Source: an uncultured Collinsella sp. (GTDB lineage Bacteria > Actinomycetota > Coriobacteriia > Coriobacteriales > Coriobacteriaceae). From it: a stretch of DNA of 62,820 nt. The DNA is taken from NCBI GenBank assembly GCA_900757205.1, contig CAAENA010000014.1:1-62820 (forward strand), read 5' to 3'. The notes under the pieces are model-generated. The model ran no database searches. It was not told where the DNA came from and worked only from the letters and a program-made list of their open reading frames with translations. Both the position numbers and the translations under genes were made by a program. Shown in pieces: positions 8,731 through 17,444 of this stretch. Each line of letters begins with the position of its first letter. Within the stretch, counting starts at the first letter, position 1.

Positions 8731-9915
8731 CTAGCGTATCTGGATGCCAGCTTTCTTTTTCTCGGCCTTGACACGGTAGAGCTCCGCATCGGCAGCGCGA
8801 AGCAAGTCTTGCCAGGTATCGACGCCATCACCAACCCGTGCGTAGCCGATGGACATCCGCAACAGATACGGAACCTCGGCGCGCGCGAGCTCATCGTTGA
8901 TTGCCGCACACAGGCTTATGATGTCCTGCTCAGCCGTCGCCTTTTGGAGCACCACGAACTCATCGCCGCCATAACGTGCGATAAAGCCGCCAGACGCCGA
9001 GCAGACTTCTTTGAGCGCAGCGGATATGACCTGAAGAGCGTGGTCGCCCTCCACATGCCCATAGCGATCGTTAATCTGCTTAAAGCCGTCGGCGTCCATC
9101 ATAAGCAGATATACATCTTCGGCCTGATCCACATTTGAGAAGAGCGACAGCATATAGGTCTCAAAACGGTTGCGATTGTTAAGTCCAGTCAACGGGTCGG
9201 TCGAGATGAGCTGCTCCTGGTAGATGATGTAAAGCAGCAACATGCTAATCATTATGCCGACACAAAGGCCGGGCACCGAGTATACGACCTGAAAGGTACC
9301 GCCCACCAGGGCCGGAATGGCGAAAAATGCCAAGGTTCGATAGATGGCCTTCGTCTGCAGGCTCTCGACCCTGCGAGATTGCACAAACGCATGCAGGGAC
9401 GTATGTATAACGTAACAGTAGCTGACGATGGGCTGGATCATATAGGCAAAGCCGCGACGATACACGCCCTGCGAATCGATATAGAACAGGGCGTGCGTCC
9501 AGTAACTGGTAAACGCCAGCACGACCACCAGAGCCGTAGGCAACGCTACAAGCACCACCCTATAGCGCGAGGTCAAAAGGCGAGAACCCTGCACCGTCTC
9601 GGAATAGATAAACCAAATGAGACACGCGATAGCAAAGAGCGAAAACGAAACCGCGTTGGAAATCCAGTTGGCAGCAATGCCCAACGTGCCGTCCACACCG
9701 TCCGAAAGCGTCCAGATCATATCGAATAATATGTACGCGGCAGAGGTGTAGCCAAGCATGCTAAACAATAGCTGCTGGGTGCTCGAGAACAAGGAGCGAC
9801 GACTCCGCACGGCAAGCCCGATAAGAACAATCATGCATAGCACGAATATCTCAATCTTGAGTGCCTTAACCACTAGCGCCATCCCTTCAATACCCAAGGG
9901 GTCAGAATCGCCCAA
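8731..9915 (-). CDS. Membrane GGDEF diguanylate cyclase
   Basis: About 394 aa. Six to seven N-terminal hydrophobic segments are followed by a GGDEF domain from about residue 235 (DPLTGLNNRNRF opening motif). The intact active-site signature GGDEF is near residue 315, so it should make cyclic di-GMP from two GTP. An RxxD inhibitory site is not obvious. The start is uncertain: the longest frame begins with TTG at 9915 without a clear ribosome site, while ATG at 9882 has GAAGGG almost abutting it. The membrane part may sense a small ligand. No c-di-GMP effector gene is adjacent. Confidence 0.88.
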   Translation of the reverse strand: MGDSDPLGIEGMALVVKALKIEIFVLCMIVLIGLAVRSRRSLFSSTQQLLFSMLGYTSAAYILFDMIWTLSDGVDGTLGIAANWISNAVSFSLFAIACLIWFIYSETVQGSRLLTSRYRVVLVALPTALVVVLAFTSYWTHALFYIDSQGVYRRGFAYMIQPIVSYCYVIHTSLHAFVQSRRVESLQTKAIYRTLAFFAIPALVGGTFQVVYSVPGLCVGIMISMLLLYIIYQEQLISTDPLTGLNNRNRFETYMLSLFSNVDQAEDVYLLMMDADGFKQINDRYGHVEGDHALQVISAALKEVCSASGGFIARYGGDEFVVLQKATAEQDIISLCAAINDELARAEVPYLLRMSIGYARVGDGVDTWQDLLRAADAELYRVKAEKKKAGIQIR

Positions 9916-9936
9916 TTCGAATCAGGGCAATAAACA

Positions 9937-10014
9937 CCCCTTTACTCCGCAGGGGTAAAGGGGATAATAGCAGAGCGCCCGAACATCACTGCAAAACAGT
10001 TTCTGTTCGGGCGC
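9937..10014. promoter_or_regulatory. Two inverted repeats between the GGDEF and permease genes
   Basis: CCCCTTTAC (9937-9945) pairs with GTAAAGGGG (9955-9963), and GCGCCCGAAC (9975-9984) pairs with GTTCGGGCGC (10005-10014), which has a nested ACTG/CAGT. The outer one lies just past the kdgT stop and could be its terminator, although only a weak T-tract follows. The inner one sits between a TATTAT box on the minus strand and the cyclase start, so it could be an operator or leader hairpin. Confidence 0.4.
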
Positions 10015-10063
10015 CCATACGGCGCGAATTGCACACGCCGGCATCATTGATGGGTATCGATTG

Positions 10064-11086
10064 CTACTCGCCATCGATGTCAGTCGCGACGGCCTCCTCG
10101 ATGGCCTCGACACCGACAGGCGACAGATCCTCCTTGCCTTGGCAGAACTTCTTGTCGACCCAGCCAGTCAGAATCGGAGCCATGATCGCCGTGATGATAA
10201 CGGCGGTGGCGATCTGAGCGTACGCGGTGGGCGCAAGCTCGGCGTAACGCGGTGCGACCTCGGCGAGGGCAACCGGTGTGGTCATAGCCGTGCCGGCAAT
10301 GGTGGAGCAAGCCACAGCGGCCTTGCCATTGCCGCCGCACAGACGCTCGAACGCAAAGGTGATGGGACCGACGACAAACAGCGTGACAAGGCCCAGCAAG
10401 ATGCCGGAAATACCGCCGGTGATAAAGCTCGACAGGCTCATGGACGCACCGAGCTGAAATCCGATGACGGCAATCGCGGGATTGGCACCGGGAACCAGCA
10501 GGTTCTTGATAAACGGGAACAGGTTGCCCAGAACCATGCCAATAACGAGTGGCAAGATGGAGCCGATAATGGTGCCAATGGGAATGTTGGCGAGGCCGGA
10601 AACACCGAGGATGATCATCGTGACGGCGGGGCCAGCCGTAAAGAACAGGATACCGACGGCGCCCTGCTCGGACTCATCGCCGAACTCGCCCATGATGCCC
10701 GTATAGAGCGCCATGTTGCAAAACGTGATGCCGCCGATGATAGACACGGAGCTCAGACCCAGGAAGTTGTCGTTAAAGAAATATGCCACGCCCAGGCCGA
10801 GAGCCGCTGCGACGACCAGCTTGGGGATCAGCACGACGATACCGGTCTTGATGGCACCCGGCGTGGACTTAAAGCTGATGCCGGCGCCCACAAACAGCAG
10901 GATCGCGGCGACGATGGTATTGGAGCCACCGCGGCAGGCAGCCGTAAAGAAGCCGCCGATCTCAAAAACCTGCGGGCAGAAGGTGTTGAGCAAAAGACCG
11001 ACGATCATCGGATAGATCATGATGTCGCCCGGGATGCGCGGGACCTTGAATTTCTTTTGCTCGTTGGCGGTCGCTTCCTGTGCCAT
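10064..11086 (-). CDS. kdgT: 2-keto-3-deoxygluconate permease family protein
   Basis: 340 aa with about ten hydrophobic segments. The N-terminal stretch around IPGDIMIYPMIVGLLLNTF and the SGISFKSTPG-like region fit the KdgT family (2-keto-3-deoxygluconate:H+ symport), which serves pectin and uronic-acid catabolism. The start at 11086 (MAQEATANEQ) is preferred because GGGGGT precedes it; a TTG ten codons earlier lacks a ribosome site. No kdgK/kdgA genes are nearby, so the true substrate may differ. Monocistronic. Confidence 0.82.
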   Translation of the reverse strand: MAQEATANEQKKFKVPRIPGDIMIYPMIVGLLLNTFCPQVFEIGGFFTAACRGGSNTIVAAILLFVGAGISFKSTPGAIKTGIVVLIPKLVVAAALGLGVAYFFNDNFLGLSSVSIIGGITFCNMALYTGIMGEFGDESEQGAVGILFFTAGPAVTMIILGVSGLANIPIGTIIGSILPLVIGMVLGNLFPFIKNLLVPGANPAIAVIGFQLGASMSLSSFITGGISGILLGLVTLFVVGPITFAFERLCGGNGKAAVACSTIAGTAMTTPVALAEVAPRYAELAPTAYAQIATAVIITAIMAPILTGWVDKKFCQGKEDLSPVGVEAIEEAVATDIDGE

Positions 11087-11236
11087 GAAACCCCCATTTC
11101 CGCTGACGGGGTACAAAAGCCCACGTCACGCTTTGCTACAGTAAAGTTTGACCATGGTACCAGAAGAAATAGACCAGCTCGGTGAAAAATCCGACGAGTT
11201 GGGATGGAACGAGATTCGGCGCCCGCGACGCCACCC

Positions 11237-11560
11237 CTATATAAGGCTCAAGACAATATAGAGTACGATGCCCGAGACGCAGCACCACAGCATCGATTTT
11301 GTCTTGACCGCCACGACCACGACGCCGGCGGCCGCAATCCAGGGAACCAAGGCAGGCCAGAGTCCCGCGTCGAACGCGCCGGGGCTCACCAAGTCGTTGG
11401 CGACCAGCGCGGCAAAGGCGGCGGGCGGGATATAGCCCAGGGCCTCGGTAATGCGGGGCGACAGGGTCCGCCCGCGCAAGGCGAACGCCGGCGCGATGCG
11501 AAAGAACGCGATAGCAGCCCACGACGACAGCCACAGAACCAAGAACTCGTTAACGGGCAT
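11237..11560 (-). CDS. azlD: AzlD-type branched-chain amino acid transport subunit
   Basis: 107 aa with four hydrophobic segments and a typical AzlD start (MPVNEFLVLW). AzlD is the small partner of AzlC in export of branched-chain amino acids and related compounds. The start at 11560 has GGAAGAGG upstream and overlaps the end of azlC by 11 nt, implying translational coupling. The upstream in-frame extension runs through azlC in another frame and is not coding. The 11117-11236 gap to the permease shows nothing definite. Confidence 0.87.
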   Translation of the reverse strand: MPVNEFLVLWLSSWAAIAFFRIAPAFALRGRTLSPRITEALGYIPPAAFAALVANDLVSPGAFDAGLWPALVPWIAAAGVVVVAVKTKSMLWCCVSGIVLYIVLSLI

Positions 11561-12242
11561 CGCGGGCACCTCTTCCGTCAAATACAGCATCGCACGCCAA
11601 CGCAATGGCCATGCCGGCCACGACGCTTGCCGGCACGGCAATATTCGTGAGGCCCAAGAACTTGCATACGGCGACGGACACCGCGCCCGAAACCGCCGCG
11701 ACAACGTTGCCGCGCGACAGCCGCTGCGAAAAGAGCAGGCAGATAAAGAGCGAGGTGCAGACAAAGGCTGCAATGGCGGTGGGAACATCGACAACGGCGC
11801 CGACGATGGCGCCCATCGTACACGAAACGCCCCATGTTGCGATGAGAATCACGTTGAGCACAAAGGACTCGCGCGGGCCCCAATCCTCCCCTTCAACCAA
11901 CTTGGCAAGCGAGATGCCATATGCCTCCTCGGTAAGTGTCGCGGCAACAGCCAGCGTCTGACGCTTCGAGGCACCCGTCAGATGCGGCGCGATCGATGCC
12001 GAGTAAAGCGCAAAGCGCGAGGAGATGGCAGCAACGCTCGCGACGATCGATGCTGCAGGCACGCCCGCCAGCCACAGGTTGCAGATCATAAACTGGCCGC
12101 TGCCCGTCACAAACGTGCTGCTCAGGGCAAAGACCATCCAGGGTTCCATTCCCGTCTGCCCCATGATCATTCCGCACGGCGCGCCTATTGCAACATAGGT
12201 AAGCATCACCGGCCAGACGGTTTTAAAGATCCTAAGGACCAT
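11550..12242 (-). CDS. azlC: AzlC-type branched-chain amino acid transport subunit
   Basis: 230 aa with about six hydrophobic segments. Family hallmarks include an N-terminal AIGAPCGMIMG-like region and TEEAYGI. It forms an exporter with AzlD. The start at 12242 is chosen because GGGAG lies 4 nt upstream and the length matches the family; a longer frame to 12476 would run into the divergent gene. The promoter is probably in the 12243-12368 divergent spacer, which holds an 11-bp inverted repeat. Confidence 0.87.
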   Translation of the reverse strand: MVLRIFKTVWPVMLTYVAIGAPCGMIMGQTGMEPWMVFALSSTFVTGSGQFMICNLWLAGVPAASIVASVAAISSRFALYSASIAPHLTGASKRQTLAVAATLTEEAYGISLAKLVEGEDWGPRESFVLNVILIATWGVSCTMGAIVGAVVDVPTAIAAFVCTSLFICLLFSQRLSRGNVVAAVSGAVSVAVCKFLGLTNIAVPASVVAGMAIALACDAVFDGRGARDAR

Positions 12243-12301
12243 GCCACTCCCATTCTGGTAAGTCGTCTGCAGCGCACCTCGCAACGCAGCAGAAATATCA
12301 A

Positions 12302-12337
12302 CCGGTGGCAATAAAGTTCGCCTACAATTGCCACCGG
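12302..12337 (+). promoter_or_regulatory. Inverted repeat overlapping a possible promoter
   Basis: Perfect 11-bp arms CCGGTGGCAAT (12302-12312) and ATTGCCACCGG (12327-12337) are separated by 14 nt in the azlC/HD divergent spacer. A -10-like TACAAT (12323-12328) overlaps the right arm, and TGGCAA in the left arm lies at about -35 distance. A dimeric regulator bound here would block a promoter for the downstream HD gene. No regulator gene is adjacent. Confidence 0.45.
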
Positions 12338-12368
12338 ATCGAAAGACACAACTTTTTAGGAAGTCATT

Positions 12369-13181
12369 ATGACAGCTATCGATCGAGACCGGGCGCGCGC
12401 AGCCTTCAAAAGCTACACCGATGCCTACGACGCCACCAACCCACGCATCGCGCTCAAAATCGAGCATACGTACCACGTGGCCGAGGCATGCGATGCCGTA
12501 GCGCGCGAGCAGGGCTGGTCGTCAGATGATATTGACTTGGCATGGCTTTGCGGCCTGCTGCACGATATAGGCCGCTTTGAGCAGCTGCGACGCTGGGACA
12601 CCTTTAAGGACGCCGAGAGCATGGGCCATGCAGCGCTGGGCATCGAGGTCCTCTTTGGCGAGAATCCCGCCGATGCACCCGCCGTGACGAGCGTCCGCGA
12701 CTTTATCGATGACCCGGCAGAAGATGAGCTCATCCGAGCGAGCATTGCCTATCACAGCGATTTCCGTCTACCCGCGCAGCTCGACGAGCGCACGCGGCGC
12801 TTCTGCGATATCGTGCGCGATGGCGACAAGATCGACATTATGCGCACCATCGCCGACAGCACCGTCGACACCATCCTCAAGGTGGATGAGGACACGTTTC
12901 TCGCCAGCCACTTCTCGACACCGGCGCTTACCGCCTTTGACGAGCATCGCTGCGTCGCGCGTGACGAGCGCAACGAGCCGGCGGACTACCTGGTGGGGCT
13001 CATCTGCTTTATGTTTGAGCTCGTCCATCCGGCAAGCCGTGCACTGGCGCGCGAGCAAGGCGATATCTATCGCCTGCTCGACGCGCCCTTTGGCATTACG
13101 CGACCCTTTACCGACCCCGCCGCGCAGGCAACCTGGAGCCGCCTTAAGGACGAGCTGCGCCGCTGGCTGGCAAGCGCTTAG
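12369..13181 (+). CDS. HD-domain phosphohydrolase
   Basis: 270 aa. The metal-binding HD signature is visible: His33/His36 in IEHTYHVAEA and His65-Asp66 in GLLHDIGRF, followed by a plausible distal Asp in DGDKIDIM. HD proteins of this type hydrolyse phosphate esters, often of nucleotides; the substrate here is unknown. AGGAAG lies 5 nt before the ATG. The gene ends in a 4-nt overlap with the convergent etfA gene, so the two share a 3' boundary with no room for a terminator. Confidence 0.85.
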   Translation: MTAIDRDRARAAFKSYTDAYDATNPRIALKIEHTYHVAEACDAVAREQGWSSDDIDLAWLCGLLHDIGRFEQLRRWDTFKDAESMGHAALGIEVLFGENPADAPAVTSVRDFIDDPAEDELIRASIAYHSDFRLPAQLDERTRRFCDIVRDGDKIDIMRTIADSTVDTILKVDEDTFLASHFSTPALTAFDEHRCVARDERNEPADYLVGLICFMFELVHPASRALAREQGDIYRLLDAPFGITRPFTDPAAQATWSRLKDELRRWLASA

Positions 13182-14383
13182 CACTCGAGCTGAGCCAGCA
13201 GTTCCTCAACGATCTCAACGGCATCGCCGACGACCTTGTACCGGGCGGCACCGAAGATGGGGGCATCCGGGTCCTCATTGATGGCGACAATGCACTCCGC
13301 CCCACCGATGCCGGCGAGATGCTGGATAGCGCCCGAGACACCGATGCTCACGAGGAGCTTGGGCGAGACCGATACACCCGTCTGGCCAATTTGGTGGCGA
13401 TACTCCAGCCAGCCGGCCTCCACCACGGGGCGCGTGCAGCCAAGCTCGGCACCCAGAGCCTCGGCAAGCTTTCGCATCAGCGGTAGGTTTTTCTTGGAGC
13501 CGATGCCGCGGCCCACCACGACTAGACGCTCGGCATCGGCAATTGAGGCCTGCTGTCCCCACTCCTCGGCGGGAATCGAGATCTCGACACGGGCCTTAAC
13601 GTCATCCGCTAGCACTACCTGGGCAATCGTGCCGGAGCGGCTATAGTCAAACTCGGGCGCCTTTAAGATGCCGGGGCGCACCGTTGCCATCTGAGGACGG
13701 TGGTTGGGGCAGATAATGGTGGCCATCAGGTTGCCGCCAAACGCCGGGCGCGTCTGCTGCAGCAGACCCGTCTCCGTATCCATCGAAAGCACCGTGCAAT
13801 CGGCCGTAAGGCCCGTCTGCAAGCGCACGGCCACACTGGGCGCCAGCTCGCGACCAAAGGCGGTCGCGCCGTACAGAATGGCCTCGGGCTTGCGCTCGGC
13901 TACCAAATCGCAGATCAAGCGGGCGTAGACCTCCGCGTCGTTCTGACGCAGGCGCTCGTCACGACAGACCAGAACTTCGTCCGCACCGGCGCAAATCAGA
14001 TGCTCCAGGTCCCCGAGTGAGCCCTCGGGGCTCATGCCGACCAGTGCCACCAGACGGCAGCCGCGGGCATCGGCAAGCTCGCGCCCCTTGCCCATGAGCT
14101 CGAAGGCCACGGATGCAACGGCATCGTGCTCGTCAGTCTGCACGAAGATCCAGATGTCTCGATATGCGTCAAGGTCTGCCGCGCCGGCGGCCCCGTCGCG
14201 CTCAATCGAGATGGCGTTGACGGGGCAGGCGTCGACGCACCCACCGCACAGGATACAGCCGTCGGTTACGCGGGCACAGCGATTGGGGCGCTCACCCTCC
14301 ACCACAATGCCGCCCGAGGCGCAGGCGCGAACGCAGCGACCGCAGCCGATACAGGCTTCGCTATCGATAATCAGCCCGCTCAT
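13178..14383 (-). CDS. etfA: Electron transfer flavoprotein alpha subunit with N-terminal 2x[4Fe-4S] domain
   Basis: 401 aa. The N-terminus is a ferredoxin domain with two CxxCxxCxxxC motifs (Cys11/14/17/21 and Cys43/46/49/53). The ETF alpha body follows, with its C-terminal FAD-binding region (LVVVGRGIG and VSPKLLVSIGVSG). EtfA carrying an extra ferredoxin module and sitting beside a FAD-dependent lactate dehydrogenase is the arrangement known from electron-bifurcating or confurcating LDH (LctC of Acetobacterium). It would pass electrons between the dehydrogenase, NAD and ferredoxin. The gene abuts etfB directly (TAG then ATG with no gap). Confidence 0.9.
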   Translation of the reverse strand: MSGLIIDSEACIGCGRCVRACASGGIVVEGERPNRCARVTDGCILCGGCVDACPVNAISIERDGAAGAADLDAYRDIWIFVQTDEHDAVASVAFELMGKGRELADARGCRLVALVGMSPEGSLGDLEHLICAGADEVLVCRDERLRQNDAEVYARLICDLVAERKPEAILYGATAFGRELAPSVAVRLQTGLTADCTVLSMDTETGLLQQTRPAFGGNLMATIICPNHRPQMATVRPGILKAPEFDYSRSGTIAQVVLADDVKARVEISIPAEEWGQQASIADAERLVVVGRGIGSKKNLPLMRKLAEALGAELGCTRPVVEAGWLEYRHQIGQTGVSVSPKLLVSIGVSGAIQHLAGIGGAECIVAINEDPDAPIFGAARYKVVGDAVEIVEELLAQLEC

Positions 14384-15205
14384 CTATGCCATCCCCTCGA
14401 TAATCTTGGCAAGTTTTACCGCCTGCTCGGACGCCGTTCCCTCGACGGCCTCGCACGTTTGGTCACGGTCGGGCACAAACGAGCGCACGACTTGCGTCGG
14501 TGATCCGGCAAGGCCGCAACGCGAGGGGTCGGCGTTTACGTCGGCAGCGCTGGCCACGCGCACGTCTGCATCCTCGGCCGCGCGAATACCGGCAATACTC
14601 GGCATGCGCAGCTGGCCAATCTCCTTGGCAGTCGTCATCGCACACGGCATCTCCAGGTACACCGTCTCCTCGCCGGCATCGCAGCCGTGAACGAGCGCCA
14701 GCGAGCCACACGTCGTAAATCCCGCGCTCTGCACACAGCTCACGTCGGTCACGCAGGGGACCCCAAAGGCGCCGGCCAGCTCGGGGCCGATCTGGGCCGT
14801 ATCGCCGTCCACCGCCATCTTGCCGCAGATGAGCAGGTCAAAGTCCTCATCGAGTGCCTCGATGCCGCATTTGAGGGCATAGGTGGTGGCTAGGGTATCG
14901 GCGCCCGCAAAGGCTCGGTCGGTCAGCAGCAGCGCGTCGTCGGCACCGCGGGCGATGCAGTCGCGCAGCAGCGATTCGGTCGCGGGGATGCCCATCGACA
15001 CCACCGTCACACGCACGTCCATGCCAAAGCCGATAAAGTCGTCCTTCAGCGCTAGCGCACATTCGAGAGCACTTGCATCGAAGGGATTAATGACCGCCTG
15101 CTTGCCATCACGCACGATAGTATTGGTCTTGGGGTCCATCTTGACCTCGGTGCTTCCGGGCACCGCCTTGACGCACACCACCATATGGAAATCACTCATC
15201 TTCAC
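14384..15205 (-). CDS. etfB: Electron transfer flavoprotein beta subunit
   Basis: 273 aa. ETF beta with the N-terminal VVCVKAVPGSTEVKMDP region and the AMTTAKEIGQLRMPSI region near the flavin or adenine nucleotide site. In bifurcating ETFs this subunit binds NAD(H) and FAD. The GTG start at 15205 overlaps the stop of the dehydrogenase gene as GTGA with AAAGGGGG upstream; an ATG two codons later (15199) is an alternative. Order on the minus strand is dehydrogenase, etfB, etfA, so the three are very likely one operon. Confidence 0.92.
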   Translation of the reverse strand: MKMSDFHMVVCVKAVPGSTEVKMDPKTNTIVRDGKQAVINPFDASALECALALKDDFIGFGMDVRVTVVSMGIPATESLLRDCIARGADDALLLTDRAFAGADTLATTYALKCGIEALDEDFDLLICGKMAVDGDTAQIGPELAGAFGVPCVTDVSCVQSAGFTTCGSLALVHGCDAGEETVYLEMPCAMTTAKEIGQLRMPSIAGIRAAEDADVRVASAADVNADPSRCGLAGSPTQVVRSFVPDRDQTCEAVEGTASEQAVKLAKIIEGMA

Positions 15206-16803
15206 GCGCCCCCTTTCTGGACGAGTTCATCCAAGAGCTTCTCCGTAAACAGGTTTCCGCGACCCAGCTGGCCGGCAGGATCAAGCTGGAGTTTGAGACG
15301 CGCCGACTCGACCATGGCCTCGTGGCCGTACATCGTCTCCAAGAAGCCCGCCTTGATCTTGCCGACGCCGTGTTCGGCAGAAACGGCACCGCCCATGGCC
15401 GTGACCTCGGAAGCCCACTGGGCAAAGAGCTCTCCACCACGACGGTAGTCTTGCGCATCGCGCGGCAGGATGTTCACATGCAGATGGTTGTTCCCGATGT
15501 GTCCCCAGGCAGCAGACTCAAGCCCGCTTTCGGCCAGCGTGCGGCGATAGAGGGCCACGACATCGGCAAGGCGTGCATTGGGCACCGACATATCCGATCC
15601 CAGCTTGGTAATGGTGGGGTCGGTGCGGCGACGCTCGTCAATGAGCATGTTGACGCTCTCGGGCACCGCGTGGCGGAAGAACCGCTGGCACTCGCGATCG
15701 ACTTCGTTGCGGGCGACCCATGTCGCATCGTCGCGGCCGCCCGCAAGCTCCAGCACCCATCCCAAGTGGTACAGCTCCTCGGTCGCCTGCGCCTCGTCAT
15801 CGCAATCGAGCTCCACGTAGACACATACCTTGGCCTCTTTGTCGAGCGCCGGCAGCGAGGCAAACGCCGTCGACTGCTCGCGCTGGCGACGTAGAATATC
15901 CAGGGCGCCAGCATCGAAGTACTCGATGGCAGCCGCATGGGACAGGACAGGGCGCACGGAATCGGTAAAGGACACCGCCTTGTCCTCGCTATCGAAAAAG
16001 CAACTCACACCCCATACGACCGAAGGTGCCGCCTGCAGGGCGATCTCGAGCTCGGTAATGACGCCGAGCGTGCCGCACGCACCGATAAAAAGATCGATGG
16101 CGTCCATATCGTCCGCAACAAAATACCCCGAGGCATTTTTGGTTTTGGGCATGGTGTAGTCAGGAAGATCAAGCTCGAATGTATGACCCTCTGCCGTCAC
16201 GAGCGACAGGTGGCGGCCCTGGGCAAAAGCCTCGCCGCGCTGAAGCTCAAGCAAATCGCCATCAGCCAGCGCGACGTGGAGTCCCGTGATATGCGGGCGC
16301 ATGGGGCCGTAAGCGTAGCTGCGGGCGCCGGAGGCGTTGCATGCCGCCATGCCACCCAGACAGGCAGATGCCTCGGTGGGATCGGTGGGAAAGAACTGCT
16401 CGGGGGACTCTTGGAACTCCTCGTAGGCCTCAAGCGATGCCTGGTCCCAACCAGCGGTCGGCAGTACCTTCTTGCTCAGCTGCTTACGCAGCTCCGAGAG
16501 CACAACGCCCGGCTCCACGCGCAGCAGAAATTGGCCTTGTTCATCGCGGCGAAGGCCCAAGTAGCGATTCATACGGGAAGTATTGAGGATATGCCCACCG
16601 TGGGGCACGGCACCGGCGGCAAGGCCGGTTCGGGCGCCCTGAACCGTTACCGGGACACGCTCGGCATGGAGCGTTTCCAAAATGGCACGGACCTCGTCTT
16701 CCGTTGTCGGAAACGAGATGCTCGATGCTTCGCCCGATGCGCGAGATTCATCGCGGCCATACTCCTCGAACTCGTCGGTGAAGGGTTTAATGGTTGCAGA
16801 CAC
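15202..16803 (-). CDS. FAD-linked oxidase, probable lactate (or glycolate) dehydrogenase
   Basis: 533 aa of the GlcD/LctD family. An N-terminal FAD_binding_4 (PCMH) domain (about residues 30-200, including VPVTVQGARTGLAAGAVP) is followed by the C-terminal FAD-oxidase domain with WGHIGNNHLHVNI and the closing AEHGVGKIKAG motif. Together with etfB and ferredoxin-fused etfA downstream, it fits LctBCD, which couples NAD-dependent lactate oxidation to ferredoxin oxidation. The GTG start has GGGGGAG 5 nt upstream. Glycolate or other 2-hydroxyacids cannot be excluded. No lactate permease or racemase gene is adjacent. Confidence 0.88.
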   Translation of the reverse strand: MSATIKPFTDEFEEYGRDESRASGEASSISFPTTEDEVRAILETLHAERVPVTVQGARTGLAAGAVPHGGHILNTSRMNRYLGLRRDEQGQFLLRVEPGVVLSELRKQLSKKVLPTAGWDQASLEAYEEFQESPEQFFPTDPTEASACLGGMAACNASGARSYAYGPMRPHITGLHVALADGDLLELQRGEAFAQGRHLSLVTAEGHTFELDLPDYTMPKTKNASGYFVADDMDAIDLFIGACGTLGVITELEIALQAAPSVVWGVSCFFDSEDKAVSFTDSVRPVLSHAAAIEYFDAGALDILRRQREQSTAFASLPALDKEAKVCVYVELDCDDEAQATEELYHLGWVLELAGGRDDATWVARNEVDRECQRFFRHAVPESVNMLIDERRRTDPTITKLGSDMSVPNARLADVVALYRRTLAESGLESAAWGHIGNNHLHVNILPRDAQDYRRGGELFAQWASEVTAMGGAVSAEHGVGKIKAGFLETMYGHEAMVESARLKLQLDPAGQLGRGNLFTEKLLDELVQKGGA

Positions 16804-17147
16804 GCGAACTCCCCCTTTAGCTAACTACAGTGTTTGCAGGGAGATGTTACCGCATCGTTTCGTCGACGTGTTCGAGACCGTCTCCATAATTGGCGTTTTT
16901 ACGTTCGTGCAATTCGGCGAACGGCAAGGCTTCCTCGGCAGACGATGCTTTTGACACATATCGCCCCGCCGTCGCCGACCGCTCGATTGTCGCTCGAAAA
17001 AAGTTGAAGTAATTTTTCCCACCTTTTACCTGCGGAGATGTCAATCCGTCAAGCATTTGGTCAGAAATTGGTCAAGTAGCGGCTGATACGGTCGGCATCG
17101 ACAGCCAAAACCGATAGAAGTTTGGCCCCAGAAGCAGGGAGGTTCCC
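16804..17147. promoter_or_regulatory. Divergent spacer with TTGGTCA direct repeats
   Basis: This 344-nt spacer lies between the LDH operon and the plus-strand surface-protein cluster. TTGGTCA occurs at 17057-17063 and 17068-17074, 11 nt apart, i.e. on the same helical face. It may be a regulator site for either side. No gene is evident here. Confidence 0.35.
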
Positions 17148-17444
17148 ATGGCATATTACTGGCCCCAGTACGGCGTCGCCATCGAGGTCGACGACGATCC
17201 CTATCTCCTGCCTTTCGACGAAGAGGCGTTCCCCGATACGGCGGTCTACCACGTCACCACCGATGTTATCTGCGACCCCGAGTCGTTCTCGGCGCTCGCC
17301 CACCACATCGCGCGTATCCACGACATCGAGCTCCCTCACGACTTTGACGAGCTCATCTACTCGCGCCGCCTGATGCTTCACATGCTCTTTGGAGCGGACC
17401 CGTCCACGTTCGCACGTGTCTACACCACCAAGGACGCCGCATGA
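17148..17444 (+). CDS. Small acidic protein of unknown function
   Basis: 98 aa, not recognised. It has no signal peptide or membrane segment and many acidic and aromatic residues (starts MAYYWPQYGVAIEVDDDP). GGAGG lies 5 nt before the ATG, and the stop overlaps the next gene by ATGA. It is the first gene of a five-gene cluster whose other members are membrane-anchored or secreted, so a cytoplasmic accessory role is possible. That is inference only. Confidence 0.7.
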   Translation: MAYYWPQYGVAIEVDDDPYLLPFDEEAFPDTAVYHVTTDVICDPESFSALAHHIARIHDIELPHDFDELIYSRRLMLHMLFGADPSTFARVYTTKDAA

